Source of the DNA: Sphingomonadales bacterium
GTDB taxonomy: Bacteria > Pseudomonadota > Alphaproteobacteria > Sphingomonadales > Sphingomonadaceae
Length of the DNA stretch: 64,000 nucleotides
NCBI GenBank assembly: GCA_016720115.1
Contig: JADJXT010000001.1
Location: 124,001 to 188,000, forward strand
Direction: 5' to 3'
Part shown: positions 17,816-26,548 of the stretch, in pieces
How positions within the stretch are numbered: the first letter of the stretch is position 1
How the letters are laid out: each line of letters opens with the position of its first letter
Program-made: the position numbers and the translations under genes
The notes under the pieces: model-generated
What the model was told of the DNA's origin: nothing
What the model saw: only the letters and a program-made list of their open reading frames with translations
Databases searched by the model: none

Positions 17816-18433
17816 TTACTGCAAAGTCACCCGGTCGTCCGAGCCGTCGTGCCGCCCGAAAAACTGCATCAGCTGGATAATCAGCTCGCTGCGCGCGGCG
17901 AGCCCCCTTGATTCGAGTAGCGCCTGTTTGGCCGCGCCGTCGAAAGGCGCGATCTGCGCGATGACGTTGACCAGCGAGAAATCGTCGAGCTGCCCCACGG
18001 CGTTCCAGTCGACGGCATAGCCCTGTGCATCGGCAAAACGGCGCGATTCCATCTCCAGCGCGGCGCGTTCGCCAAGCGAGAGCGTTTCGCCGATTTCATC
18101 CTCTTCCCACAATTCGCCCTCTATCTGGCGGAAAGGCGTGGTCACATCGAGTTCGCGCAGCAGGGTGAAGCGCTGCAACCCTTCGAGCACGATATTATAG
18201 CGCCCGTCCTCCAGCGCCTCGACATCGCCGATACGGCCAAGGCAGCCGACGGAAAACAGGTCCGGCCCATCGCCGCCGCCCTTGGGCTGGATCATGCCGA
18301 TCATGCGGTCGCGTGCCAGCGCATCGCCGACCAGCGCCCGATAGCGCGGTTCGAAAATGTGCAGCGGCAACTGCATGTCGGGCAACAGGATTGCGCCCGA
18401 CAAGGGAAAGATCGAGATCCGCTTGGCCGTCAT
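17816..18433 (-). CDS. LON peptidase substrate-binding domain protein
   Basis: 205-residue protein consisting of the LON N-terminal (PUA-like) domain: ISIFPLSGAILLPDMQLPLHIFEPRYRALV, then IGCLGRI-type strands (FSVGCLGRIGDVEALEDGRYNIVLEGLQRF). No ATPase or Ser-Lys protease part is present. Such stand-alone proteins are common in proteobacteria and are presumed to bind unfolded peptides. ATG 18433 is chosen because the longer frame reads into the end of the thioredoxin gene, 10 bases upstream; the two are probably one transcript. Confidence 0.88.
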   Translation of the reverse strand: MTAKRISIFPLSGAILLPDMQLPLHIFEPRYRALVGDALARDRMIGMIQPKGGGDGPDLFSVGCLGRIGDVEALEDGRYNIVLEGLQRFTLLRELDVTTPFRQIEGELWEEDEIGETLSLGERAALEMESRRFADAQGYAVDWNAVGQLDDFSLVNVIAQIAPFDGAAKQALLESRGLAARSELIIQLMQFFGRHDGSDDRVTLQ

Positions 18434-18443
18434 CAACCTGGCA

Positions 18444-19349
18444 TCAGCCGAACAATATGGCGGAAAGCTTGCGCCGCGTTGCCGATACCCAGGGGTCTTC
18501 AAGGCCGATCATGCTGAATATTTCGAGCAGCCGCCCGCGCGCCGCGCCATCATTCCATTCGCGGTCTGCAGCGATGATGGAAAGCAGCGCCTCCGCCGCT
18601 CCGTCGCGATCGCCCGCCGCCATCAGGGCATTGGCCAGATCGAAACGCGCCTGGTGATTGGCCGGATCGGTTTCGACCGCCGCCTTCAGCGCCCGCACCT
18701 CTTCGGGATCGCGTGCCTCGGCGGCGATGGCGAGCATCGTGCCCACACGTTCCAGCGCCGGATCGGCACGTTGCTCCTCGCTCAGACTGGCGTGGATGGC
18801 CTGCGCCTCGTCCTTGCGATCGAGCGCGACCAGCGCTTCGAGCATGCCTGCAAGCGCGGCCTTATGCTCCGCATCGACACCCAGAATTTCGGTGAAGATG
18901 GCATAGGCCTCTTCATTCGCGCCTTCGGCCAGCGCCTGCGCCCCGGCTGCGGCGACCTCGTCGAGGCTGGGCCCTGCATCTGCCACGGCGCCGGGTTTTA
19001 TCGGCAATTTGGCCAGCAACTGGTCAAGCATCGCCGCCAGTTGCGGCTCGGTGCGGGCGCTGGTCAGGTCGGCCACCGGCTGTCCCTGGAACATCGCGTA
19101 GACCGTCGGGATCGAACGGATCTGGAACTGTGCAGCGATAAACTTGTTCTCGTCGACATTCACCTTGGCGAGCACGACGCCCTTGTCGGCATAGTCCGCC
19201 GCCACCTTTTCCAGCACCGGCGTCAACTGCTTGCACGGCCCGCACCATTCCGCCCAGAAATCGAGGATGACAAGCTTGGTCATCGACGGCTCGACAATTT
19301 CGTCTCGAAATGCCTGCACTGCCTTTTGCTCTTCGGTGGTCAAACCCAT
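18444..19349 (-). CDS. Thioredoxin-like co-chaperone (YbbN/CnoX-like)
   Basis: 301-residue protein with an N-terminal thioredoxin domain, active site WAEWCGPC (Cys36 and Cys39), followed by a helical TPR-like region from about residue 135 (LLAKLPIKPG..., then DPANHQARFDLANALMAAGDRDGAAEALLSII). This architecture is that of YbbN/CnoX, a chaperedoxin that protects proteins from oxidation and hands clients to GroEL. E. coli YbbN lacks a CxxC pair, whereas this protein keeps a full CGPC and may have disulfide reductase activity. ATG 19349 (MGLTTEE) is preferred to the frame opening at 19415. Confidence 0.9.
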   Translation of the reverse strand: MGLTTEEQKAVQAFRDEIVEPSMTKLVILDFWAEWCGPCKQLTPVLEKVAADYADKGVVLAKVNVDENKFIAAQFQIRSIPTVYAMFQGQPVADLTSARTEPQLAAMLDQLLAKLPIKPGAVADAGPSLDEVAAAGAQALAEGANEEAYAIFTEILGVDAEHKAALAGMLEALVALDRKDEAQAIHASLSEEQRADPALERVGTMLAIAAEARDPEEVRALKAAVETDPANHQARFDLANALMAAGDRDGAAEALLSIIAADREWNDGAARGRLLEIFSMIGLEDPWVSATRRKLSAILFG

Positions 19350-19549
19350 GCTGGCCAATTTACTGCTCCCGATATTCGAATCATGCGCGCGCCTTATGTG
19401 GGGTGCGCCAGCCATATGCCAAGATAGTGCGCCGCACGGGCCCCAAAAAGCAAAGCAATTTTACTGTGATTAAAGGGGTTGCGGCCCCCGAAATCGCCTG
19501 CTAATGGCGCGCCTCACCCGCTGGACATCACCCGATTCCAGCCGCCAGA

Positions 19550-19624
19550 GCGGGCGTAGCTCAGGGGTAGAGCACAACCTTGCCAAGGTTGGGGTCGAGG
19601 GTTCGAATCCCTTCGCCCGCTCCA
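19550..19624 (+). tRNA. tRNA-Gly (GCC)
   Basis: Full cloverleaf: acceptor GCGGGCG pairs with CGCCCGC, the D arm is GCTC-AGGGGTA-GAGC, the anticodon arm is CAACC-TTGCCAA-GGTTG with anticodon GCC, and the T arm is GAGGG-TTCGAAT-CCCTT. The discriminator T is followed by an encoded CCA. The gene stands alone and is not an integration site here. Confidence 0.97.
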
Positions 19625-19722
19625 GTTTTCCAAACAGATTCGTACTGATGTCCTGTGCAGGGGCAGTTGCGGCCATGTTGGCGCAATGCCATCCCGCACA
19701 GGGGGGCACCTGCACTGCTGGC

Positions 19723-19749
19723 AAAAAAGGGCGGCTGGTTGGCCGCCCC
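19723..19749 (-). terminator. Rho-independent terminator of the MFS gene
   Basis: Read on the minus strand, GGGCGGC-CAACCA-GCCGCCC is followed directly by TTTTTT. The 7-bp GC stem plus T-run lies 25 bases past the stop of the MFS transporter. Confidence 0.85.
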
Positions 19750-19773
19750 TTAGGTTACACCCGGTTGGGTGTC

Positions 19774-21492
19774 TTAATCATCAATGTTGCGTTTGAAGGT
19801 TTCGGGCAGGAACAATATGCCCGCCACCAGTGTCAGCCCGGCGACCACGATCGGATACCATAGGCCGTAATAGATGTCCCCGGTCGCGGCGACCATCGCG
19901 AATGCGGTGGTGGGGAGGAAACCGCCGAACCAGCCATTGCCGATATGGTAAGGCAGGGACATCGATGTGTAGCGGATACGCGTCGGGAACAATTCCACCA
20001 GCAGCGCGGCGATCGGGCCGTAGACCATCGTCACCAGCAGGACGAGATAGGTCAGGATGGCGATCACGGCAGGCTTGTTGATCTGCGCCGGATCGGCAAA
20101 CAGGATCTTTTTCGGCGCCTTTTCATCCTTCGCCGCCGCCGGGTTGTCCTTCACCGGATAGCCCGCGGCCTGCAAGGTGCCGATCACGTCGCCGCCAAAT
20201 GCCTTGATGGCAGCACCCTTGGCGTCGCCCGTCAGTTTTGCCGGATCGGGCGCGGTGATCACCTTCTCGCCGATTTTCACGGTTGCGACCGTACCGGCAG
20301 GGGCATCGACCACGCTGTAACTGATCGCATTCTTCGCCAGATAGGATTTGGCGATGTCGCAGCTTTTGCTGTCAAACTTGTTCCTGCCGATCGGGTCGAA
20401 CTGCAGCGAGCAATCATTCTCGTTGACGGTAACCGAAACCGGCGCCGCAACGCTTGCCTTTGCCATCGCCGGGTTGGCGGCGTTGGACAGGGCATGGAAT
20501 GTCGGGAAATAGGTCAGCACCGCAAGCGCACAGCCGGCCATGATGATCCATTTGCGCCCGATCTTGTCCGACAGCCAGCCGAAGAAAATAAAGAAGGGCG
20601 TGCCGATGGCGAGCGCAATCGCGATCATGATGTTCGCGGTTGCGCCATCGACGAGCAGCATCTTTTCAAGGAAAAACAGCGCGTAGAATTGTCCGGTATA
20701 CCAGACAACCGCTTGCCCTGCGACCGCACCCAAAAGCGCGACGACCACCCATTTTGCATTCTTCCACTGGCCGAACGCTTCGGTAAGCGGAGCTTTCGAG
20801 GTGGTGCCTTCATCCTTCATCTTCTGGAAAACCGGGCTTTCGGCAAGCTGCATGCGGATCCACATCGAAACGGCAAGCAGGACGATCGAGACGAGGAACG
20901 GAATGCGCCAGCCCCAATCCTTGAACGCCTCTTCACCCATGACAGTGCGGGTGCCGATCACGACCAGCAGCGCGGCGAAAAGGCCGAGCGTGGCTGTCGT
21001 CTGGATAAAGCTGGTGTAGAGCCCGCGCTTGTTGTTGGGCGCATGCTCCGCAACATAGGTGGCCGCACCGCCATATTCGCCGCCGAGCGCAAGGCCCTGA
21101 ACGAGGCGCATGACGACAAGCAGGATCGGCGCCGCAACGCCAATCGAGGCGTAGGAAGGCAGCAGCCCGACGACGAAGGTCGACAGGCCCATCAACCCCA
21201 TGGTGACGAGAAAGGTGTTCTTGCGGCCGACAAGATCGCCGATCCGTCCGAACACCAGCGCCCCGAACGGCCGCACGGCAAAGCCCGCCGCAAACGCCGC
21301 CAGCGCGAAGATGAAACCGGTGGTCTCGTTCACGCCCGAGAAGAATTGTGCCGATATGATCGTGGCCAGAAGGCCGTAAAGGTAGAAATCATACCATTCG
21401 AAGACCGTGCCCAGCGACGAGGCGGTGATGACCAGCTTTTCGCTCTGGGTCGCCTCGTGGTGCTTCGGCATGGCGTCATATGTCGTAGCCAT
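19774..21492 (-). CDS. MFS transporter, MHS subfamily, with extra soluble domain
   Basis: 572-residue major facilitator of the metabolite:H+ symporter subfamily (relatives of ProP, KgtP, ShiA). Motif A appears as GRIGDLVGRKNTF, and VFEWYDFYLYG near the N terminus is the MHS signature. The N-terminal six helices are normal. In the C-terminal half a hydrophilic stretch of about 130 residues (about 338-467), running from ANPAMAKASVAAP to FADPAQINKPAV and containing two Cys (NDCSLQF, SCDIAKS), is inserted before the last helices. It lies 33 bases after the DcaP-like porin and is presumably co-transcribed, suggesting uptake of a carboxylate across both membranes. ATG 21492 gives the family N terminus. 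Confidence 0.9.
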   Translation of the reverse strand: MATTYDAMPKHHEATQSEKLVITASSLGTVFEWYDFYLYGLLATIISAQFFSGVNETTGFIFALAAFAAGFAVRPFGALVFGRIGDLVGRKNTFLVTMGLMGLSTFVVGLLPSYASIGVAAPILLVVMRLVQGLALGGEYGGAATYVAEHAPNNKRGLYTSFIQTTATLGLFAALLVVIGTRTVMGEEAFKDWGWRIPFLVSIVLLAVSMWIRMQLAESPVFQKMKDEGTTSKAPLTEAFGQWKNAKWVVVALLGAVAGQAVVWYTGQFYALFFLEKMLLVDGATANIMIAIALAIGTPFFIFFGWLSDKIGRKWIIMAGCALAVLTYFPTFHALSNAANPAMAKASVAAPVSVTVNENDCSLQFDPIGRNKFDSKSCDIAKSYLAKNAISYSVVDAPAGTVATVKIGEKVITAPDPAKLTGDAKGAAIKAFGGDVIGTLQAAGYPVKDNPAAAKDEKAPKKILFADPAQINKPAVIAILTYLVLLVTMVYGPIAALLVELFPTRIRYTSMSLPYHIGNGWFGGFLPTTAFAMVAATGDIYYGLWYPIVVAGLTLVAGILFLPETFKRNIDD

Positions 21493-21525
21493 TGCTTTTC
21501 TCCCACTCTCTCTCAAAAATTCAGA

Positions 21526-22944
21526 TCAGAAACTGTACTTCGCTACAAATTCGAAACGGTCGAGCTGGCCGTCGGCGCCGCTCACCAGCTCGCGCTGGCC
21601 GTGGCGATATTCGACACCAAGGTCGAGGCCCGGAACCGGCGACCAGAACAGATTGCCGGCAAGGCTCCAGGCCGAACTGTTGAAACTGGCGAGCGATGCG
21701 ACCGGCAGGCTGCCCGCATAATCGGCATCCTGATAGCTCGCCATCAGCGTGGAACGCAGCTTTGGCGTCCAGCCAAGGCGGAGCGCGGCCAGCGCAGCGA
21801 GCGTGTCAACGCGGCGCAGCTTGTTGACGCCCGACGCCAGCACTGCATCGGGGGCAAAATTGATCCCGACATAACGCGCGATGCCGCTGCCATAGGTAGC
21901 CATGAAGCGAAGGTCGTAACGCCTGGCCGTATCGAGATTGATCTTGCCGCCAACGCTGACGCCATAGCCCATCGCCTCATCATGGATCGCGCCATTGTCC
22001 ACCGCCAGCTGGCGGACCAGACCTGCGAGCGACAATTCGCCAAAGCTGCCGGAATAAGCCAGCCGTGCTGCAAAATCGGGCATGCTGTCGTCATCATTTT
22101 CGATCAGCGCAGGCGCACCCTGATTGGCGCTGGCCGTCTCCGGATTTTCGACCGCGACGTGCAGCGTCAGACCTTTGCCTGCTGGCAGGGAATAACGGAT
22201 CAGCGGCTGCCGCACGAAGACCGTGCCCTCGGTCGGGCCAACAAAATCGGTCGATTCGGGCAAGGCGCCGACATATTGGAACGTGCTCCAGTCCTGCCCG
22301 ACGGTCAGTTTGTCGAACTGCACATAGGCGCGGCGCAGCGCGAGATTGTAGCCATTGGTGGTCCGTTCCGATCCTTGCGTGCCTGTGGCTGTCTGGAAAT
22401 CGGTTTCGACATAGCCTTTGAGCATATGGCCCGCGACCTGGGTTTCCAGATTGAGCCAGAGCCGCGTCTGCTTTGCCGAAAAATCATTGTCGGTCGATTC
22501 GCGCACACCGCCGACGGGAATGGTCTGCGGCAGATAGAAATCGCGGCCAAGGCTGTTTGCGGCGGCGTCTCCATCGCTCCAGCGACTGAAGGTTGCCACG
22601 GTTTTCAGGAAGCCGCCGATTTTCACGCGGGTCGCGCCATTGCCAACGGTGAAACCATCTGCGGGCGCAGAGGCCGGTTTGGTTGCAGCCGCCTGCGCGG
22701 CTTGCGCGACGGCTGCAACCTCTATGGTCTTGCTTTCGTTGCGCGCGACCGCTTCCCGCAGTTGGGCATTTTCGGCGCGCGTCGATTGCAGTTCACCCTG
22801 GAGCGACCCGAAGGCTTGCTCGAGCGCGGAAAGCCGGGCTTCGAGTTCTTTTTCTTTCGCCGTATCGGCGAGCGCGGCGGAGGGCAGCATCGCGACCAAA
22901 GCCGCCCCCGTCAGCAAATATCCTTGCAGTTTGTTGCTTATCAT
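21526..22944 (-). CDS. DcaP-like trimeric outer-membrane porin
   Basis: 472-residue porin precursor. The signal peptide (MISNKLQGYLLTGAALVAML, cleaved after ALA) is followed by a heptad-rich coiled coil (about 27-75; KEKELEARLSALEQAFGSLQGEL) and a beta-barrel that ends in Phe. The segments VGQDWSTFQYVGALPESTDFVGPTEG and VRQPLIRYSLP match the DcaP family, whose Acinetobacter member takes up dicarboxylates and other negatively charged solutes. It heads an operon with the MHS transporter. An IS5-type element begins 76 bases upstream of its start, so its promoter may be displaced or replaced. The longer open frame to 23103 runs into that element and is not used. Confidence 0.9.
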   Translation of the reverse strand: MISNKLQGYLLTGAALVAMLPSAALADTAKEKELEARLSALEQAFGSLQGELQSTRAENAQLREAVARNESKTIEVAAVAQAAQAAATKPASAPADGFTVGNGATRVKIGGFLKTVATFSRWSDGDAAANSLGRDFYLPQTIPVGGVRESTDNDFSAKQTRLWLNLETQVAGHMLKGYVETDFQTATGTQGSERTTNGYNLALRRAYVQFDKLTVGQDWSTFQYVGALPESTDFVGPTEGTVFVRQPLIRYSLPAGKGLTLHVAVENPETASANQGAPALIENDDDSMPDFAARLAYSGSFGELSLAGLVRQLAVDNGAIHDEAMGYGVSVGGKINLDTARRYDLRFMATYGSGIARYVGINFAPDAVLASGVNKLRRVDTLAALAALRLGWTPKLRSTLMASYQDADYAGSLPVASLASFNSSAWSLAGNLFWSPVPGLDLGVEYRHGQRELVSGADGQLDRFEFVAKYSF

Positions 22945-23020
22945 TATCCTCTCCCGGCCGTTTGGACGGCACTTTTTTGTCGAGGATGCCATCGTCGCGA
23001 GTCCCGGAGCAAACCGGTAG

Positions 23021-23817
23021 CTAGGTTTCGTGGACAAAGGGGATCCAGAGTTTGACTGAGGCGAGAGCGACGAAGCCGAGGTAGGATTCCTTGGTTTTGT
23101 CATAGCGGGTCGCCACCCTGCGCCAGTTCTTGAGCTTGTTGAACAGGCGTTCGATCAGGTTGCGCCACTTGTATTTCGCGCGGTCGTGCGGGGCGGGATT
23201 GCGCCGGTTGGCCTTGGCCGGGATCACCGTCTCGACGCCAGCGGCCTCGATTTCCTCGCGGATTGCATCGGCATCGTAGCCCCGATCCGCCAGGAAGGCC
23301 TCGATCCGGTCGGTTATCATGCGGAACAGCGGAGCAAAGCCCTGCACATCATGCGCCTGCCCCGGTGTCAGCACGAAGCCGAGGGGCAAGCCTCTGGCAT
23401 CGCACCTCGCGTGGAGCTTGGTGGTGAAGCCCCCGCGCGATCGGCCAAGCGCCTCGGTTTGCTGAGTCCCCTTTTTATGCCGACGGCACAATGATGTGCC
23501 CGGACCACCGTGCTGTCGATCATGTCGGCGGCAGTGTCGCGCCCCGCCAGTTCGGCCAGCGTCTCGAGCATGGCATCGAACACGCCGGTTGTGACCCATC
23601 GTCGATAGCGCCGGAACACGCTGTTCCACTTGCCATACTCATCCGGCAGGTGCCGCCACTGCGCGCCGGTCCGCGCGATCCAGATCATGCCTTCGAAATA
23701 GCGGCGGTTATCCTGTGCCGGGCGGCATCCACGACCATGCTCAGGCGGCAAAAGCGGCCCGATCACTTCCCATTCCTCGTCCGTAACGCCAATCCGCTCG
23801 CCCAAGACTGCCTCCAA
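23021..23817 (-). CDS. IS5-family transposase, two frames joined by programmed frameshift
   Basis: The upstream frame (23817 to 23368) encodes MEAVLGERIGVTDEEWEVIGPLLPP...WRHLPDEYGKWNSVFRRYRRW and the first catalytic Asp region (DMIDSTVVRAHHCAVG). The downstream frame carries SRGGFTTKLHARCDARG, the second Asp region (FLADRGYDADAIREEI) and the Glu region (NLIERLFNKLKNWRRVATRYDK). This is the usual DDE layout of the IS427 group. The switch is expected at the minus-strand run AAAAAGGGG (complement of about 23468-23476), a typical slippery site, so the two-frame layout is native rather than decay. The last codons overlap the left inverted repeat. Confidence 0.9.
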
Positions 23818-23874
23818 AAGCCAGCCTTGAATCAGCGACCGAGTCCACAGTCAAGCTTTGTCCACGAAACCTAG
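23021..23874 (-). mobile_element. IS5-family insertion sequence, CTAG target
   Basis: About 850 bp. The ends 23021-23039 and 23856-23874 are perfect 19-bp inverted repeats beginning CTAGGTTTCGTGGACAAAG. The outer CTAG is self-complementary, so it is either part of the repeat or a duplicated target. If it is a duplicated target, the element is 23025-23870 with 15-bp ends. It carries one transposase gene in two overlapping frames. It separates the porin-MFS operon from acs, which are divergent. Confidence 0.92.
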
Positions 23875-23908
23875 ACCTTGGTCGAAACCGGCTTCGACTT
23901 TGGTCTAG
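23871..23908. promoter_or_regulatory. 38-bp palindrome upstream of acs
   Basis: Arms 23871-23889 and 23890-23908 match as reverse complements at 15 of 19 positions, with CTAGACC and GTCGAA blocks conserved in both. It lies 66-104 bases upstream of the acs start, a usual distance for an activator site. The right end of the IS5-type element abuts or overlaps its outer CTAG. A CrbR site is a reasonable guess but is unproven. Confidence 0.5.
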
Positions 23909-23974
23909 GGTGCTGCCCACACCCGAAAGGCGTATTTTGCCCGCAAACAGAAAATGCCAGACTGGAGAGGCGCG

Positions 23975-25912
23975 ATGGCGAATCTATACCCCGTGTCCGC
24001 CGAATGGGCGGCGAAAGCCCTGATCACGGACGAAGACTATCAGGCAAAATATGCCGAATCGGTCAGCGACCCCGACACCTTCTGGCGCAAGGAAGCGCAG
24101 CGTATCGACTGGATCACGCCCTTTACCAAGGTGAAGAATGCCAGTTTTGACGAAGCCGATTTCGGCATCAAATGGTTTGAGGACGGCGCGCTCAATGTTT
24201 CGGCCAATTGCCTCGACCGGCATCTGGCAACGCGCGGTGAGCAGACGGCGATTATCTGGGAAGGCGATGATCCCGGCCAGCAGCGCCGCATCAGCTATGC
24301 CGAACTGCACGCCGAAGTGTGCCGTTTCGCCAATGTCCTGAAAGCACTGGGTGCGCACAAGGGCGACCGGGTGACCATCTACATGCCGATGATCCCCGAA
24401 GCGGCGATGGCGATGCTCGCCTGCACGCGGATCGGCGCGATCCATTCGATCGTCTTCGGCGGCTTCTCACCCGAAGCGCTCGCCGGGCGCATCGAGGATT
24501 GCGATTCGAATATCATCGTCACCGCCGATGCAGGTATGCGCGGCGGAAAGCTGGTGCCGCTGAAAGCCAATGTTGACGAAGCGATCGGGCATTGCACCTC
24601 TGTGCAGAAAATCCTTGTCGTCCGCCATGTCGGCAACGACACCGCGATGCAGCCGGATCGCGATGTCTGGTATCATGAGGCGCGCGCGGCCGTGGATGCA
24701 GACTGCGCAGCCGAGGCAATGAATGCGGAAGACCCGCTGTTCATCCTCTATACTTCCGGTTCCACCGGCAAGCCCAAGGGCGTGCTGCACAGCACCGGCG
24801 GCTATCTGGTCTGGGCATCGATGACGCACGAATATGTGTTCAACTACAAACGCGGCCAGATCTACTGGTGCGCCGCCGACATCGGCTGGGTCACCGGGCA
24901 CAGCTATGTCGTTTACGGGCCGCTGGCCAATGGTGCGACAACGGTGATGTTCGAAGGTGTTCCCAACTATCCGACGCACAGCCGCTTCTGGGAAATTGTC
25001 GACCGCTATCAGGTCAGCATTTTTTACGGCGCGCCCACCGCGTTGCGTGCGCTGATGCGCGAGGGCGACGAGTGGGTGAAGCAAACTTCGCGCGCCTCGC
25101 TCGAACTGCTGGGCAGCGTCGGCGAGCCGATCAATCCCGAAGCGTGGGAATGGTATTACAATGTGGTTGGCGAAGGCCGTTGCCCGATCGTCGATACCTG
25201 GTGGCAAACCGAAACCGGCGGCGCGATGATCACGCCGCTACCGGGCGCCAATGCGCTCAAACCCGGTTCTGCAACACGGCCGATTTTCGGCGTGCAGCCG
25301 GAACTGGTCGATGCCGACGGCAATCCGCTGGAAGGTGCGACCGACGGGAATTTATGTATCCTCGACAGCTGGCCGGGGCAGATGCGCACCGTGTGGGGCG
25401 ATCATGAGCGTTTCTTCCAGACCTATTTCACCACATATCCCGGCAAATATTTCACCGGCGATGGCTGCCGTCGTGATGAGGATGGCTATTACTGGATTAC
25501 CGGCCGGGTCGACGATGTGATCAATGTTTCGGGCCATCGCATGGGCACCGCCGAGATCGAAAGCGCGCTGGTGGCCCATGCCAAGGTGGCAGAGGCCGCG
25601 GTGGTGGGTTATCCGCACGACATCAAGGGACAGGGCATCTACGCCTATGTCACCCTCAACGCGAACGAGGCCGAATCGGTCGAAGTCCGTGCCGATCTGG
25701 TCAAATGGGTGCGGCACGAAATCGGCCCCATTGCCACACCCGATGTCATCCACTTCGCACCCGGCCTGCCCAAGACGCGTTCGGGCAAGATCATGCGCCG
25801 CATCCTGCGCAAGATTGCCGAGGGCGACGTTTCCAGCCTGGGTGACACGTCGACGCTTGCCGATCCTTCGGTCGTTGACAATCTGGTGGGAACACGTTCC
25901 CTAGCGGCATGA
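23975..25912 (+). CDS. acs: Acetyl-CoA synthetase
   Basis: 645-residue AMP-forming acetate:CoA ligase. The P-loop-like motif YTSGSTGKPKG lies near residue 260, the acetyl-binding Trp region YWCAADIGWVTGHSY follows, then DTWWQTETGG, and TRSGKIMRR with Lys605 at the C terminus, the position acetylated by Pat and deacetylated by CobB in Salmonella. ATG 23975 is preferred to 23954 because GAGG precedes it by about 7 bases and the sequence then aligns with family N termini. The stop overlaps the response-regulator start (ATGA), making the pair co-translated. It is divergent from the porin-MFS operon across the IS element. Confidence 0.96.
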   Translation: MANLYPVSAEWAAKALITDEDYQAKYAESVSDPDTFWRKEAQRIDWITPFTKVKNASFDEADFGIKWFEDGALNVSANCLDRHLATRGEQTAIIWEGDDPGQQRRISYAELHAEVCRFANVLKALGAHKGDRVTIYMPMIPEAAMAMLACTRIGAIHSIVFGGFSPEALAGRIEDCDSNIIVTADAGMRGGKLVPLKANVDEAIGHCTSVQKILVVRHVGNDTAMQPDRDVWYHEARAAVDADCAAEAMNAEDPLFILYTSGSTGKPKGVLHSTGGYLVWASMTHEYVFNYKRGQIYWCAADIGWVTGHSYVVYGPLANGATTVMFEGVPNYPTHSRFWEIVDRYQVSIFYGAPTALRALMREGDEWVKQTSRASLELLGSVGEPINPEAWEWYYNVVGEGRCPIVDTWWQTETGGAMITPLPGANALKPGSATRPIFGVQPELVDADGNPLEGATDGNLCILDSWPGQMRTVWGDHERFFQTYFTTYPGKYFTGDGCRRDEDGYYWITGRVDDVINVSGHRMGTAEIESALVAHAKVAEAAVVGYPHDIKGQGIYAYVTLNANEAESVEVRADLVKWVRHEIGPIATPDVIHFAPGLPKTRSGKIMRRILRKIAEGDVSSLGDTSTLADPSVVDNLVGTRSLAA

Positions 25913-26532
25913 CCGGCACCATCCTCATCGCCGACGATCATCCGCTGTTCCGGCAGGCGCTGGCGATGGCAGCGGCGAATGTGCGCCCCGATGCCCGACA
26001 GGCCGAATGCGCCAACCTGCCATCGGCGCTTGCCGAAGCGATTGCCGCCGACGATTTGTTGCTGATCCTGCTCGATCTGAAAATGCCGGGTGCAGAGGGC
26101 TATTCAGGCGTTGCGCTGCTGCACGCCGAAAAGCCGGGCGTACCGATATTGGTGGTGTCCAGCGCCGATGCAGCGCAGGCCGCACGCGATGCCGTGCGCT
26201 TTGGTGCGGTTGGCTTCATCGGCAAGGATGCCGACCTCTTATTTATCGAACAGGCCATTGCCGATGCACTCGCCGGAAAGCGGATTGAAGCGCCGCAGGA
26301 TACCGCGCTTGATCCGGTCGCGGCGCAGATTGCATCGCTGACCCCGACCCAGCTCAAGGTGCTGCTGGGCGTGATGAAGGGGCGGCTCAACAAGCAGATT
26401 GCCTATGACCTTGGCGTCAGCGAAGCGACGGTAAAGGCGCACATGACTGCAATATTGAAAAAGCTGGACGTGCAAAACCGGACGCAAGCCGTGCTGGCGG
26501 CAAGAGCCCTGGGCCTTCCCATCGAACATTGA
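25909..26532 (+). CDS. crbR: LuxR-type response regulator (CrbR-like)
   Basis: 207-residue two-component regulator. The receiver domain has the acidic pair Asp9-Asp10, phosphoacceptor Asp56 (LLDLKMPG) and the Lys of GFIGKDA. A LuxR/FixJ helix-turn-helix follows at about 143-205 (LTPTQLKVLLGVMKGRLNKQIAYDLGVSEATVKAHM). Overlap with acs and convergence with a symporter-type hybrid kinase match CrbR, which activates acs in Vibrio and Pseudomonas. The name rests on this context plus domain layout, not on alignment. Confidence 0.85.
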   Translation: MTGTILIADDHPLFRQALAMAAANVRPDARQAECANLPSALAEAIAADDLLLILLDLKMPGAEGYSGVALLHAEKPGVPILVVSSADAAQAARDAVRFGAVGFIGKDADLLFIEQAIADALAGKRIEAPQDTALDPVAAQIASLTPTQLKVLLGVMKGRLNKQIAYDLGVSEATVKAHMTAILKKLDVQNRTQAVLAARALGLPIEH

Positions 26533-26548
26533 ACCAATATCGCAACGC

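Noticed and set aside
18357..19427. 356-codon open frame opposite the YbbN-like gene
   Set aside because: Antisense shadow; the minus strand has a clear CGPC thioredoxin domain.
19945..23055. 1036-codon open frame spanning the MFS and porin genes on the plus strand
   Set aside because: Very long, but it is antisense to two recognisable membrane proteins, rich in Arg/Gly/His from reverse-read codons, and runs into the IS end.
23021..23817. Reading the IS5-type transposase as a pseudogene because it is in two frames
   Set aside because: The AAAAAG-type slippery run at the switch is normal for this group, so programmed frameshifting explains it.
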